Below, one piece after another: positions 8,792 to 16,907 of a stretch of DNA of 64,000 nucleotides; position 1 is the first letter of the stretch; the number at the start of each line of letters is the position of its first letter. The stretch is taken from the NCBI GenBank assembly GCA_003245715.1, contig QKCJ01000026.1, positions 1-64,000 on the forward strand, in the 5' to 3' direction. A program made the position numbers and the translations under genes. The notes beneath the pieces are model-generated. The model saw only the letters and a program-made list of their open reading frames with translations. It searched no databases and had not been told where the DNA came from. The DNA comes from a bacterium. GTDB taxonomy: Bacteria > Planctomycetota > SZUA-567.

Positions 8792-10951
8792 ATGCAAAAC
8801 ATTATTATCGACGAAGCAAACAAGCTCTTTCTGATTAACACCTCCGACTGGTCGTACGGGATGGGGGTCAACGAAAACGGGCATCTGTGCAACCTGCACT
8901 GGGGCGGCAGTATCAGAGACACCAGCGACCTCCCCTCTATTGAAAACTGTCTTTTCTACAAGCACCGCAAACCTGAGCGCAGCATACTCAAACGTCAGGA
9001 GTATCCCGGCTGGGGCGATGCGTTTTATGATGAACCGGCGCTGAAAGCTTCATTTGCAGACGGCACGCGCTGTTGTGTGCTTGTCTATAAAAGCTGCGAG
9101 AAGATCGCCGGGAAAAATGCCGAGACACTAAAGATCACCCTTGAAGATAAATTCTACCCACTGCAGGTTGATCTCTTTTACCGTGTCTTTACCGACTGCG
9201 CAATCCTTGAGCGCTGGAGCCAGATATCAAACAATGGCGTTCTTGAGATCGAGCTTGAAAGTGTAATGTCAGCCGCCTTCAACCTACCGCGCAACACTGA
9301 TGATTACCGACTCACGCACCTCTCAGGCCGCTGGGGCAAAGAAGCGACTATCAACCAGATACCTGTCACCCAGTCACGGACGATCCTCGAAAGCCGCACC
9401 GGTCTCTCCGGGCCGCACGCCGTGCCGTATTTTGCGCTTGACCGTTTTGACGCCGACGAGAAAAAGGGGCGCGTCTGGTTCGGCTCCGTAGAATGGAGCG
9501 GCAACTGGAAGATCGCTGTCTACCGCGACGCGTATGAAGAGGTCAGCGTCGTTGGCGGCGTCAATGATTTTGATTTCAGCTATCCGCTGGCACCGGAAAA
9601 TTCATTCACGACCCCGGTCTTCTGCTGCGGGCTGAGCAGCGAAGGCTTTGGCGGGGCAAGCCGGATGCTGCATGACTATCAGCGCCTGCACCTGCTGCCA
9701 CCGGCCGCGGCAAAACCACTGCCGCTGATCGTCAACACCTGGGCCAGCCTCCACGCTGATGTCGATGAGAAGTCAGTCATGGGCGTTATCGAAAAATCCG
9801 GCGAACTGGGAGCAGAGTTATTTGTAATTGATGACGGCTGGCAGAAAGCGCTTGGCGACTGGGTGACAGACCTTGAAAAATTTCCGCGCGGCCTTGAGCC
9901 GTTAATCAACCGCGCCAAAGAACTGGGCATGGACTTCGGGCTCTGGGTGGAGATCGAATCCATCGAAGAGCGCAGCGAGATCTTCAGACAGCACCCGGAA
10001 TGGGTCATGCAGTACAAGAACCGTCCACGGCACAGCAAATACCGTGAAGACGTTGACCGCACGACCTACCTGATTAATTTCGCGCACGAAGATGTCTGCG
10101 AATATTTCTACCGGCAGCTTCACAGACTGGTTGAAGAAACCGGAATTACCTATCTCAAGCTTGACATGAACTACTTCTTCACCGATCCCGGCTGGAACGA
10201 GATGCCGAAGAACCAGCGCCGCACAATCTGGTATCACTACGCCGCAAACATCCACAAACTTTTCAGGAAACTTTCTTCAGACTTCCCAACCCTGCGCATC
10301 GAGAACTGCGCCAGCGGCTGCAGCCGCAGCGACCTCGGCATGAGCCGTTACTTCTCACGCATCAACCGCAGCGACAATCAGGATCCGCTTGATATTTTAA
10401 AACTGCATGAAGGCTTTAGCAAAATCCACCTGCCCGGACTCGCCGGCGGCGCCTGCCATATCAGCGATGACATGCACCACATCAATGGCCGCCACATCCC
10501 GCTGACCTTTCAGGCAATTGCCGGAATGCTCGGCTCACTGGCTATCGGCAAAAACCTGCCAGAATGCCCGCAGGAGGAAATTGACGCGATCACTTACTGG
10601 GCCAAGCTCTACAAGAAATTCCGCGCGATTGTTTACTGCGGCGATTTTTACATTCTCTACTCGCACTACAATAACGCCTACGCCGCCTACCAGTATGTCA
10701 GTAAAGACAAAACAAAATCGCTGATCTTCACCTTCGCACAAGCCTGCCAGTTCAGCGTACGTCTGCCGGTGTTTGAATTACAGGGACTGACTGATGATGC
10801 GACATACACCATTGAGGCTTTTGGCAACGACTCGCCCTATCAACCCGATTACCACCAAAGAAGTGGCAGCAGCCTGATGGAGATCGGCCTGCAGTCTGAC
10901 CTGCTCGGCGATTATCAGGCAAGGCTTTTTTACCTTGAAAAGCAACAATAA
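8792..10951 (+). CDS. GH36 alpha-galactosidase
   Basis: The 719-residue protein has the GH36 layout: an N-terminal beta-sandwich, a (beta/alpha)8 barrel from about residue 310 and a C-terminal beta domain. VNTWASLHADVDEK and FVIDDGWQ start the barrel. YLKLDMNY gives the nucleophile D458, and RSDNQD the acid/base D528. NCASGCSRSD corresponds to the substrate-binding cysteine loop of the family. There is no signal peptide, so the substrate is an imported alpha-galactoside. The start lies 6 bp after the GH130 stop, consistent with translational coupling. Removal of alpha-1,6-galactose would precede GH130 action on the mannan backbone fragment; this is inference. Confidence 0.92.
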   Translation: MQNIIIDEANKLFLINTSDWSYGMGVNENGHLCNLHWGGSIRDTSDLPSIENCLFYKHRKPERSILKRQEYPGWGDAFYDEPALKASFADGTRCCVLVYKSCEKIAGKNAETLKITLEDKFYPLQVDLFYRVFTDCAILERWSQISNNGVLEIELESVMSAAFNLPRNTDDYRLTHLSGRWGKEATINQIPVTQSRTILESRTGLSGPHAVPYFALDRFDADEKKGRVWFGSVEWSGNWKIAVYRDAYEEVSVVGGVNDFDFSYPLAPENSFTTPVFCCGLSSEGFGGASRMLHDYQRLHLLPPAAAKPLPLIVNTWASLHADVDEKSVMGVIEKSGELGAELFVIDDGWQKALGDWVTDLEKFPRGLEPLINRAKELGMDFGLWVEIESIEERSEIFRQHPEWVMQYKNRPRHSKYREDVDRTTYLINFAHEDVCEYFYRQLHRLVEETGITYLKLDMNYFFTDPGWNEMPKNQRRTIWYHYAANIHKLFRKLSSDFPTLRIENCASGCSRSDLGMSRYFSRINRSDNQDPLDILKLHEGFSKIHLPGLAGGACHISDDMHHINGRHIPLTFQAIAGMLGSLAIGKNLPECPQEEIDAITYWAKLYKKFRAIVYCGDFYILYSHYNNAYAAYQYVSKDKTKSLIFTFAQACQFSVRLPVFELQGLTDDATYTIEAFGNDSPYQPDYHQRSGSSLMEIGLQSDLLGDYQARLFYLEKQQ

Positions 10952-10977
10952 TCTTACATTGCAATAAACACCGCCCG

Positions 10978-11012
10978 CACCTGCCGGAAATTTTCGGCAG
11001 GTGTTCTTTTAT
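10978..11012 (+). terminator. Rho-independent terminator of the GH130-GH36 operon
   Basis: A perfect 9-bp stem (CACCTGCCG/CGGCAGGTG) with an 8-base loop is followed by TTCTTTTATT. It separates the operon from the epimerase gene, which has its own promoter. Confidence 0.85.
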
Positions 11013-11036
11013 TGCATGATAAGCCACACACTTCTC

Positions 11037-11064
11037 TTGACGAGTGTGAAATTGGTACTATACT
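11037..11064 (+). promoter_or_regulatory. Sigma-70-type promoter for the aldose epimerase gene
   Basis: TTGACG at 11037-11042 and TATACT at 11059-11064 are separated by 16 bp; each matches the consensus in five of six positions. The start codon follows at 11120. Confidence 0.7.
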
Positions 11065-11119
11065 CTTTTTAAATGAGTTCAGAAACTCAAAATATTTTTC
11101 ATGAAAGCGCGCTATAACG

Positions 11120-12019
11120 ATGCACAAAATCGAAACTGAAAACTGGCTTGCCGAGATCGCAGTCAAAGAAGGCGGAAACCTCTGCCGGCTCAAACACAAA
11201 CCAAGCGGTTGCGAAGTTCTACGCGCCCCCGCTCAAATGTGTGACCTTGAAGAATCACCCGAGACTTACGGTATCCCGACGTTATTTCCGCCAAACCGCA
11301 TCGACGCCGCCCGATTTATTTTTCAGGGCAGGGAATACAACTTCCCCCTCAATGAACCTGACCGCAACAATCATCTGCACGGACTGCTTCTGGGCAAGCC
11401 CTGGCAGCTGACCGACGCAACAGATTCGCAGATAACCATTACTTTCGCTTACACCGCAAGCAAAGTATACCCGCATGATTTCACCCTGAGCCTTACCTAC
11501 AAATTTCACCCCGAGCATGTTCAGCAGCAGATACAGCTTATCAATAACAGCGAACTGACCATGCCCTTTGGTATCGGCTTTCACACCTGTTTTAATTGCG
11601 GCGACCATGACCCGGTCTTCTTTACCTCTGACGGCAGGTGGGATGTAAACCCGCCACGCTATCTGCCGACCGGCCAGTTTTTTCCTTACGAGAATATCCT
11701 GAACAGAATTGATAATTCCAGACTTGTCAGCCAGCACTGCCAGATGGCTACATATAAATCCGGTGAACTCACCCTGCGCGGCGCGACAATTGAACGTGAG
11801 CAATACAAGCTCAAAATCGTCTATGAAGCTGCCGATGATTTCAAGCACTGGTGCCTCTGGAACAATGAAGGCTGCAAAGGTTTTTTCTGCCCCGAACCGA
11901 TGACCTGGATGGTCAACGCCCCCAACATGGATCTGCCTGTTGAGAGAACCGGTCTGCTCGCTTTGGAACCGGGACAGAACTGGGAGAGCTGGACAAAAAT
12001 AACCGCCGCCAAACTCTAA
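11120..12019 (+). CDS. galM: Aldose 1-epimerase (mutarotase) family protein
   Basis: This 299-residue GalM-fold protein would interconvert alpha and beta anomers of galactose or related aldoses. PPNRIDAARFIFQGREY and NNHLHGLLLG contain the conserved NRI and HG motifs, GFHTCFN supplies the second catalytic histidine, and LALEPGQNWESW the catalytic glutamate of LEPGQ. It sits just after the alpha-galactosidase but behind a terminator and its own promoter, so it may be expressed independently. The product would help channel galactose released by GH36. Substrate specificity is not determinable; glucose-6-phosphate epimerase-like roles are possible. Confidence 0.85.
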   Translation: MHKIETENWLAEIAVKEGGNLCRLKHKPSGCEVLRAPAQMCDLEESPETYGIPTLFPPNRIDAARFIFQGREYNFPLNEPDRNNHLHGLLLGKPWQLTDATDSQITITFAYTASKVYPHDFTLSLTYKFHPEHVQQQIQLINNSELTMPFGIGFHTCFNCGDHDPVFFTSDGRWDVNPPRYLPTGQFFPYENILNRIDNSRLVSQHCQMATYKSGELTLRGATIEREQYKLKIVYEAADDFKHWCLWNNEGCKGFFCPEPMTWMVNAPNMDLPVERTGLLALEPGQNWESWTKITAAKL

Positions 12020-12024
12020 TAATA

Positions 12025-12066
12025 AAAGCGCCGAATGACCTCAACAATCATCCGGCGCTTTATTTT
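12025..12066. terminator. Bidirectional terminator between galM and the GH29 gene
   Basis: AAAGCGCCG pairs with CGGCGCTTT and an inner ATGA with TCAT around a 9-base loop. T-rich sequence follows on the plus side (TATTTTAATTTTTTC) and A-rich on the other, serving both convergent genes. Confidence 0.8.
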
Positions 12067-12092
12067 AATTTTTTCTCGCTGGCTTTACAAAA

Positions 12093-13829
12093 TCACTCAA
12101 CCGGCTCAAGCACTATCGAGATCAGGCCAAGTCCGCCCCAGGCTTTTTCCGGGATTTTTATGGCACGCAGAACCACATGAATATCACCCGGCTCTGTCAG
12201 TTTCACCGTACCGATCTCCGATTCATACTCCCCGCAATGACGCGCTTCAACATTAGTCCGCCGGCGGTCAAGCTTGAGCGTAGCCGACATTTTTTGGCTG
12301 CCAAACCCGATTTCAATTTCCTGTCCCGCCTTCGCCTCTGTCAGGTCAAGCTCAAGGTTAGGCCCTCTTGTCACAAGCCACACCTTATACTCGCCGGGTT
12401 CAAACAAACGGAAATCCCACTCCGCCCAACTCTCGGTATCTGTCCAGTCCTCAAAATAACCCGCCGAGTTGGTCTTGATCTTTTCGTTCTTCGCCGATTT
12501 ATGCAGCGTTCCCTCAATAGCAAAAAACTCAACCTTGCCACCGGGCTGCTGCATCGGGAAGTTGTCGACATCCGCCTCACCATCAAGCTCCAGAACCAGC
12601 ACCGGCACATACTTCTCATCACTCTTCTCTGGCAGAGACAGCTCAAGCATGTTATAACCGCGCGCCCCGTCATTCTCCTGCACGAACTCAATCTTCTTCT
12701 CAGGCTTGTCCAGATAGTACGCACCGAGGACTTTATTGCGCAGCCCCATCATCGGCAACTTCTGCGCCCACTCTGAAACAAAGAGATACAACTTATTACC
12801 TCTGGTCGTGATGCTGCCCCACGCCGGGTCAACCATAAACGGGCTTGATTTTGATTCATAAACCGCCTCGCCGTATTTCTCCATCCACGCGCCTATCTCC
12901 TGCAGAACCTTCACGCTCGCCTCAGGCACATCACCCTTGCCGTCGGGACCGATATTAAGAAGGTAATTCGCCCCCTTACCCATCAGCTTCGAGAGCAGAA
13001 AAATCAGCGAGTCCGCCTCCTTCCAGTTATTGTCATTCACCTTGAAGCCCCAGGTGTCATTGAGCGTCGCCGGAGTCTCCCAGTCGCCGGTAAGCACACA
13101 CTTGGGAATCTGGTTATCACCAAGGCTATTGTAATCACCCTTGCCGTTTCCGACCCGGCCACTGATCAGGCAGTCAGGCTGCAATTCATGCACAAGGTCA
13201 GCCAGCGACTGGCTCTGCTCGGCATTGATAACCACCGGCGTGTCAAACCAGATAATCGAGATCGGGCCATAATTTGTCAACAACTCTCGCAGTTGCGGCT
13301 CGACGATCTTCTTGAGATAAACCGCAAAAGCTTCCGGCGACACCTGAGGATCACCCCAATTGTGATAACCGTCTTCCTCCCAGTGACCCGCGCCGCCCTC
13401 GGCATACCAGTCCTGTGACTGCGAGTAATAAAGGCAGAATTTCAGACCATGCTTCGCGCACGCCGCAGCAAGCTCACCAATCACATCGCGGCCAAACGGA
13501 GTAGCATCAACCACATTATACTTATGACACGCCGTCTTAAATAAACAGAAGCCGTCATGGTGCTTTGCGGTGATGGCAAGGTACTTCATACCCGCCTGCT
13601 TGGCCAGCATCACCCAACCCTCAGGATCAAAGTTAACCGGATTGAATTCCTCCGCAAGCCTGGTGTATTCAGGAATCGGAATCTTGCCGTTACGCATTAT
13701 CCACTCACCATGCCCCGGAACTTCCTCCCCCCGCCAGAAACCCGCCGGTATCGAGTACAGCCCCCAGTGAATGAACATTCCAAACTTCGCATCACGCCAC
13801 CACTTCATCCGCGCATCTTTATTATCCAT
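12093..13829 (-). CDS. GH29 alpha-L-fucosidase
   Basis: This 578-residue protein has the GH29 barrel in its first 340 residues: WWRDAKFGMFIHWGLYSIP, AKHHDGFCLF, LYYSQSQDWY and SIIWFDTPVV, in which D196 is the nucleophile. GANYLLNIGPDGKGDVPE ends the barrel. Two C-terminal beta-sandwich regions follow, the last resembling a carbohydrate-binding module. There is no signal peptide, so it should act on imported fucosides. A GAAAGG ribosome-binding site precedes the ATG. It lies 133 bp downstream of the GntR-type regulator on the same strand and is probably its target. It differs in length and regulator from the second GH29 at 62 kb. Confidence 0.92.
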   Translation of the reverse strand: MDNKDARMKWWRDAKFGMFIHWGLYSIPAGFWRGEEVPGHGEWIMRNGKIPIPEYTRLAEEFNPVNFDPEGWVMLAKQAGMKYLAITAKHHDGFCLFKTACHKYNVVDATPFGRDVIGELAAACAKHGLKFCLYYSQSQDWYAEGGAGHWEEDGYHNWGDPQVSPEAFAVYLKKIVEPQLRELLTNYGPISIIWFDTPVVINAEQSQSLADLVHELQPDCLISGRVGNGKGDYNSLGDNQIPKCVLTGDWETPATLNDTWGFKVNDNNWKEADSLIFLLSKLMGKGANYLLNIGPDGKGDVPEASVKVLQEIGAWMEKYGEAVYESKSSPFMVDPAWGSITTRGNKLYLFVSEWAQKLPMMGLRNKVLGAYYLDKPEKKIEFVQENDGARGYNMLELSLPEKSDEKYVPVLVLELDGEADVDNFPMQQPGGKVEFFAIEGTLHKSAKNEKIKTNSAGYFEDWTDTESWAEWDFRLFEPGEYKVWLVTRGPNLELDLTEAKAGQEIEIGFGSQKMSATLKLDRRRTNVEARHCGEYESEIGTVKLTEPGDIHVVLRAIKIPEKAWGGLGLISIVLEPVE

Positions 13830-13962
13830 GATTACCTTTCTCTATCTTCTGCTTCAAAATTTACTTACAGCTTATATTTTTTTAGCCTTTAAAGTCAGCT
13901 ACCACATAACGGGAAAACCAATAACCGGCTTTTTCAGAATTTTTATAAGAGACTCCACATAC

Positions 13963-15075
13963 TCAGGCCGTCTGCCGGACCACCAGCTCCGAACTTATCC
14001 GCAGGCAACTTTTCTCACCCCTGTTTCTTTCATTGGCCGCGTCAACAATCAGATCCGCCAAGCGCCTGCCAATCCGCTCCAGTGCCGGCGCAACCGTCGT
14101 GAGATCATAATTCCGGAAATTTGGATCATTATCAAAGGAAACAAGCCCCGCATCATCCGGAAAAGTCAGACCCGCGTCCCTGCAGTCATCAATTATTCTC
14201 GCCGCCAGAATATCATTACAGGCAACCAACCCGATACGCGCAGAGCCACCATCATTTTTCAGTGCCGAGATAAGTTCCAGATTCGTTTCACCGTAGTTAT
14301 ATTCGTACTTACCAACCTCAACCTGACCGCCCGTATCGCGCAGCACCCCATAGTGCAGACCTCGCCAGCGCTCATTGAGCCAGTTTGATTTTTTCACATT
14401 CTCCGGCGCACAGAAATAAATCTTCTCATACCCCCTCTGCACCAGAAACTCGCCCGCCATCACCCCCTCGCCAAACACATCAATCGCCACCATCGAGTAC
14501 GGCCAGTTCTGCCACGGACAATTGCCCCGCTCAAAAACAAAGACATTATCATGAAATCGAAAGAGCAGCTCCGGATCGCTGAAATAATTCCCCTCATCCA
14601 GCCCCTCCCAGATCAGCAGAATCGCGTTCACCCCGTCAGTCACCAACTCTTCAAGCAGCCTCCTGCAACTGTCAATGTCATCCATCCCGCTGATATTGCG
14701 GTAAACCAGCTCAATTGCATTCTCCTTGAGCGCCCTCTCAAGCGGGTTAATAATCAGGTCATTCCAGTGAAGATGCCTAATCCCCTCGCGGCAATGATTC
14801 AACACACAAATGCGCCGACTGGCAGCCTGCTGCAATGTGCCAAGCTGATAAATCGAAGGAATACGCTGGACGGTCTTGCCCTTGCTGCGCCCAAACCCGC
14901 CCATCAAAATCCCGCACTTCTCCAGACTCTTGATGGCATGGTGCGCATTGAGACGGTTAGTATGAAATTTTTCGCCAAGTTCATTCTCGGTAGGAATACG
15001 CTCATTAAGCTGTATCCTCCCCGAATTGATCTCCTCAAGAAGATATGAATATATCTGTTTCTGGATCTCATTCAT
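13963..15075 (-). CDS. GntR/LacI-hybrid transcriptional regulator (AraR-type architecture)
   Basis: The 370-residue protein combines an N-terminal GntR winged helix (QIYSYLLEEINSGRI, then PTENELGEKFHTNRLNAHHAIKSLE) with a LacI-like sugar-sensing domain. The latter carries GLVACNDILAARIIDDC and DAGLVSFDNDPNFRNYDLTT. This architecture is known from AraR-type repressors of sugar operons. The downstream GH29 gene on the same strand is the likely target, so the ligand may be fucose or a fucoside (inference). No convincing operator palindrome was found upstream. Confidence 0.88.
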   Translation of the reverse strand: MNEIQKQIYSYLLEEINSGRIQLNERIPTENELGEKFHTNRLNAHHAIKSLEKCGILMGGFGRSKGKTVQRIPSIYQLGTLQQAASRRICVLNHCREGIRHLHWNDLIINPLERALKENAIELVYRNISGMDDIDSCRRLLEELVTDGVNAILLIWEGLDEGNYFSDPELLFRFHDNVFVFERGNCPWQNWPYSMVAIDVFGEGVMAGEFLVQRGYEKIYFCAPENVKKSNWLNERWRGLHYGVLRDTGGQVEVGKYEYNYGETNLELISALKNDGGSARIGLVACNDILAARIIDDCRDAGLTFPDDAGLVSFDNDPNFRNYDLTTVAPALERIGRRLADLIVDAANERNRGEKSCLRISSELVVRQTA

Positions 15076-15354
15076 GCTTTGTTCTCTTGTTTTACATATA
15101 AACGAACATAGCCATATATTAACACAGATTTATTCTTAAGCAATATTTTTTTTGGTGATCTAGAGGTTAAAAAACAGCCATCAAATTGCATAAAGTATTG
15201 TCAGATAAGCAATAACAATATAAGATAAAAATTACACCTGCATAATAAATCGAACGCAAACTGGTTTGATTTTTAATCTGCTGTTTGTTTGGGAGGGAAC
15301 TGAATGAGATCGAATAGTATAACAAAAAAAACAAACTTACTCTTAAAGCACAAA
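15076..15354. other. AT-rich intergenic region with one weak small ORF
   Basis: This is the region upstream of the GntR-type gene. The only notable item is a GGGAGGG at 15291-15297 followed by an ATG at 15304, opening a 21-codon frame that ends at 15369 inside the tRNA terminator hairpin. The peptide is lysine-rich and of low complexity (MRSNSITKKTN...). I do not claim it is expressed. Confidence 0.35.
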
Positions 15355-15397
15355 CAAAAAAGCCTGTAACTCTTGAGATATCAAGGATTACAGGCTT
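15355..15397 (-). terminator. Rho-independent terminator of the tRNA-Arg gene
   Basis: On the minus strand AGCCTGTAA pairs with TTACAGGCT, the loop contains a further partial self-complement, and a run of T follows directly. It lies 9 bp beyond the CCA end of the tRNA. Confidence 0.85.
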
Positions 15398-15405
15398 AAA
15401 TATAT

Positions 15406-15482
15406 TGGCGCGCCCGAGAGGATTCGAACCTCTGACCGCAGGATTAGAAATCCTGTGCTCTATCCAGCTGAGCTACGGGCGC
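15406..15482 (-). tRNA. trnR(ucu): tRNA-Arg (anticodon UCU)
   Basis: The 77-nt gene folds into a full cloverleaf: acceptor GCGCCCG/CGGGCGC, D stem GCTC/GAGC, anticodon stem CAGGA/TCCTG with loop TTTCTAA (anticodon TCT, reading AGA/AGG), T stem AGAGG/CCTCT with TTCGAAT loop, and an encoded CCA. It is flanked downstream by a strong terminator. No integrase gene lies beside it, so I see no sign of use as an attachment site. Confidence 0.97.
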
Positions 15483-15652
15483 TTGTGTCTTTTTTATATT
15501 GCCGGTTTATTATTTATTATCTGCCGCAGCCACGGAATTTATACTGCCGCGGCCGTCTTACGCGGTCTAATATAATACCTATTCCCCTTACCTCTGGCAA
15601 GAGACAATTGTCAGTATTTTAACGCGGCATGATATTGCAGATGAGTTTTAAT

Positions 15653-16006
15653 TCAGCGGTGACAGATCTCGGGAATGATTATAAGCTCATGCCCCTGCGA
15701 GCCTTTTACCACATTTATCGTCAGCGACACATCCATCCCGCCGATGACATAAACCCCGATACCACTTGAGGTACTTTTTTTCCAGAATTCAATCCCGCCG
15801 AGCTGCATGAAAAACTCGCAGATACGTTCGTCCACCCCGCGCGGCAGACGGTCAAAGCAGATCATGTCAAAACCGTTGAGGAAAAATATCGTCGCGCCTT
15901 CGCTGTCTCTGGCAACGTGGATTTTCTTGGCTTTCTGGGCAATGGCAGCAAGAATTATCACCCCAGCCGCGTCCTGCGCGCAGAGCTTATTCCAGTCGTT
16001 AGCCAT
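15653..16006 (-). CDS. Small protein resembling the N-terminal domain of PilT/GspE-type ATPases (no ATPase domain)
   Basis: The 117-residue protein starts at ATG 16006, with GGGGAG upstream; a TTG two codons... immediately before it is also in frame but less likely. The pattern ILAAIAQKAKKIHVARDSE, then FFLNGFDMICFDRLP, then IGVYVIGGMDVSLTINVVKG follows the order seen in the PAS-like N-domain of GspE/PilB/PilT: 'IL..AI...ASDIH', a hydrophobic ligand line, and 'i.i.GrdvdlRvst.pt..Ge'. The Walker motifs of those ATPases are absent. The resemblance is by eye and modest. A role as an independent adaptor domain would be inference; otherwise hypothetical. Confidence 0.5.
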   Translation of the reverse strand: MANDWNKLCAQDAAGVIILAAIAQKAKKIHVARDSEGATIFFLNGFDMICFDRLPRGVDERICEFFMQLGGIEFWKKSTSSGIGVYVIGGMDVSLTINVVKGSQGHELIIIPEICHR

Positions 16007-16065
16007 CAACCCTTCTCCCCGGTTTTATTTAACATCTACAATATTATTATACTTAAAAAGGCTTA

Positions 16066-16290
16066 TCAGTGACCGCAGCACATCCCCGAACCGCACGCGC
16101 CGCTGTTAAAACCGCCGCAGCCGCCCGCACACGGCGGAGCCTTCGCCCCGCCCTCATGCGCGGCAAAGGTGCTGAGGATTTTCTCGACATTCTTGCTGCC
16201 GCAATGCTCGCACTCAGGCTTAGTATCAGAGCGGACAATAATCTCCGAGACCTCCCCGCATTTCTTGCATTGATATTCATATATAGGCAT
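16066..16290 (-). CDS. FmdB-family zinc-ribbon protein
   Basis: This is a 74-residue protein with the FmdB/CxxC_CxxC_SSSS signature: MPIYEYQCKKCGEV at the start and CEHCGSKNVEK for the second cysteine pair, which together form a zinc ribbon. The C-terminus is rich in Gly, Cys and Ala (PCAGGCGGFNSGACGSGMC), as often seen in this family. FmdB proteins are small putative regulatory proteins of uncertain role. An AAGGAAAAA ribosome-binding site precedes the ATG. Short gaps to its minus-strand neighbours suggest possible co-transcription. Confidence 0.88.
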   Translation of the reverse strand: MPIYEYQCKKCGEVSEIIVRSDTKPECEHCGSKNVEKILSTFAAHEGGAKAPPCAGGCGGFNSGACGSGMCCGH

Positions 16291-16333
16291 GTTATTTTTC
16301 CTTATATTTAATGTTTATTTTTCGTTTTATTTT

Positions 16334-16795
16334 TTATTTTTTCACCAGCTCAGAAGACGTATTCTCAACCTTCTCCAGCACATAATATTTCGGCTTCATC
16401 TTAAAGTAGACATAATCACCGCTCTTCCACTCAAAGAACATGAATTTCCGGCCATTAATTTCTTTTATTGTATATCTGGCAGCGGTATGGTCATTTTTAT
16501 GTATCACAAAATCTTTTGTCCAACGCCACCACGAGCCTTCCATTTTACCATCTTCTTTAAATTCTAAAGACTCCAGATAGAGCCACACCTTGCCAGCTCG
16601 CTTATCCGGTTTAAAATCCTCCGGCTCATCGACAAAATCAACCGACCTCCAAGTTCCGATTACCGCCGGGTCATTGACAAACGGCAGATTTATATCATCA
16701 ACCCTGCGCGTAACATACAGAAACACCGCCGCAATAATCACCACCCAGGCAATAATGCCCGAGACCATGAAGAACTTCCCCATTATCTTCTTCAT
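16334..16795 (-). CDS. Membrane-anchored protein with BlaR1/M56-tail-like domain
   Basis: The protein has 153 residues from ATG 16795, chosen because of AAAAAGGGA upstream; the longer frame from 16981 overlaps uvrC and lacks support. Residues 5-30 form one transmembrane helix (FFMVSGIIAWVVIIAAVFLY). The rest (IGTWRSVDFVDEPEDFKPD, then FEWKSGDYVYFKMKPKYYVL) resembles a domain often found at the C-terminus of M56/BlaR1-type membrane proteins and as free lipoproteins in Firmicutes and PVC bacteria. No peptidase motif is present. It would face the periplasm. Function unknown. Confidence 0.6.
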   Translation of the reverse strand: MKKIMGKFFMVSGIIAWVVIIAAVFLYVTRRVDDINLPFVNDPAVIGTWRSVDFVDEPEDFKPDKRAGKVWLYLESLEFKEDGKMEGSWWRWTKDFVIHKNDHTAARYTIKEINGRKFMFFEWKSGDYVYFKMKPKYYVLEKVENTSSELVKK

Positions 16796-16907
16796 CAATA
16801 TGTCCCTTTTTATACGTTCCTGCTCACCCTTAAGGGTAATCCTATAACCTCTGATTGTCAATAACATTAGCCCCTGCAATCGGTAAAAACAATAACCGCT
16901 TACAGAT

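Noticed and set aside
13771-14388. 205-codon frame on the plus strand
   Set aside because: It runs antisense to the GntR-type regulator and fucosidase start and has no recognisable feature.
15406-15482. tRNA-Arg as an integration site
   Set aside because: No integrase, direct repeat of the tRNA 3' end or foreign-looking gene block was found nearby.
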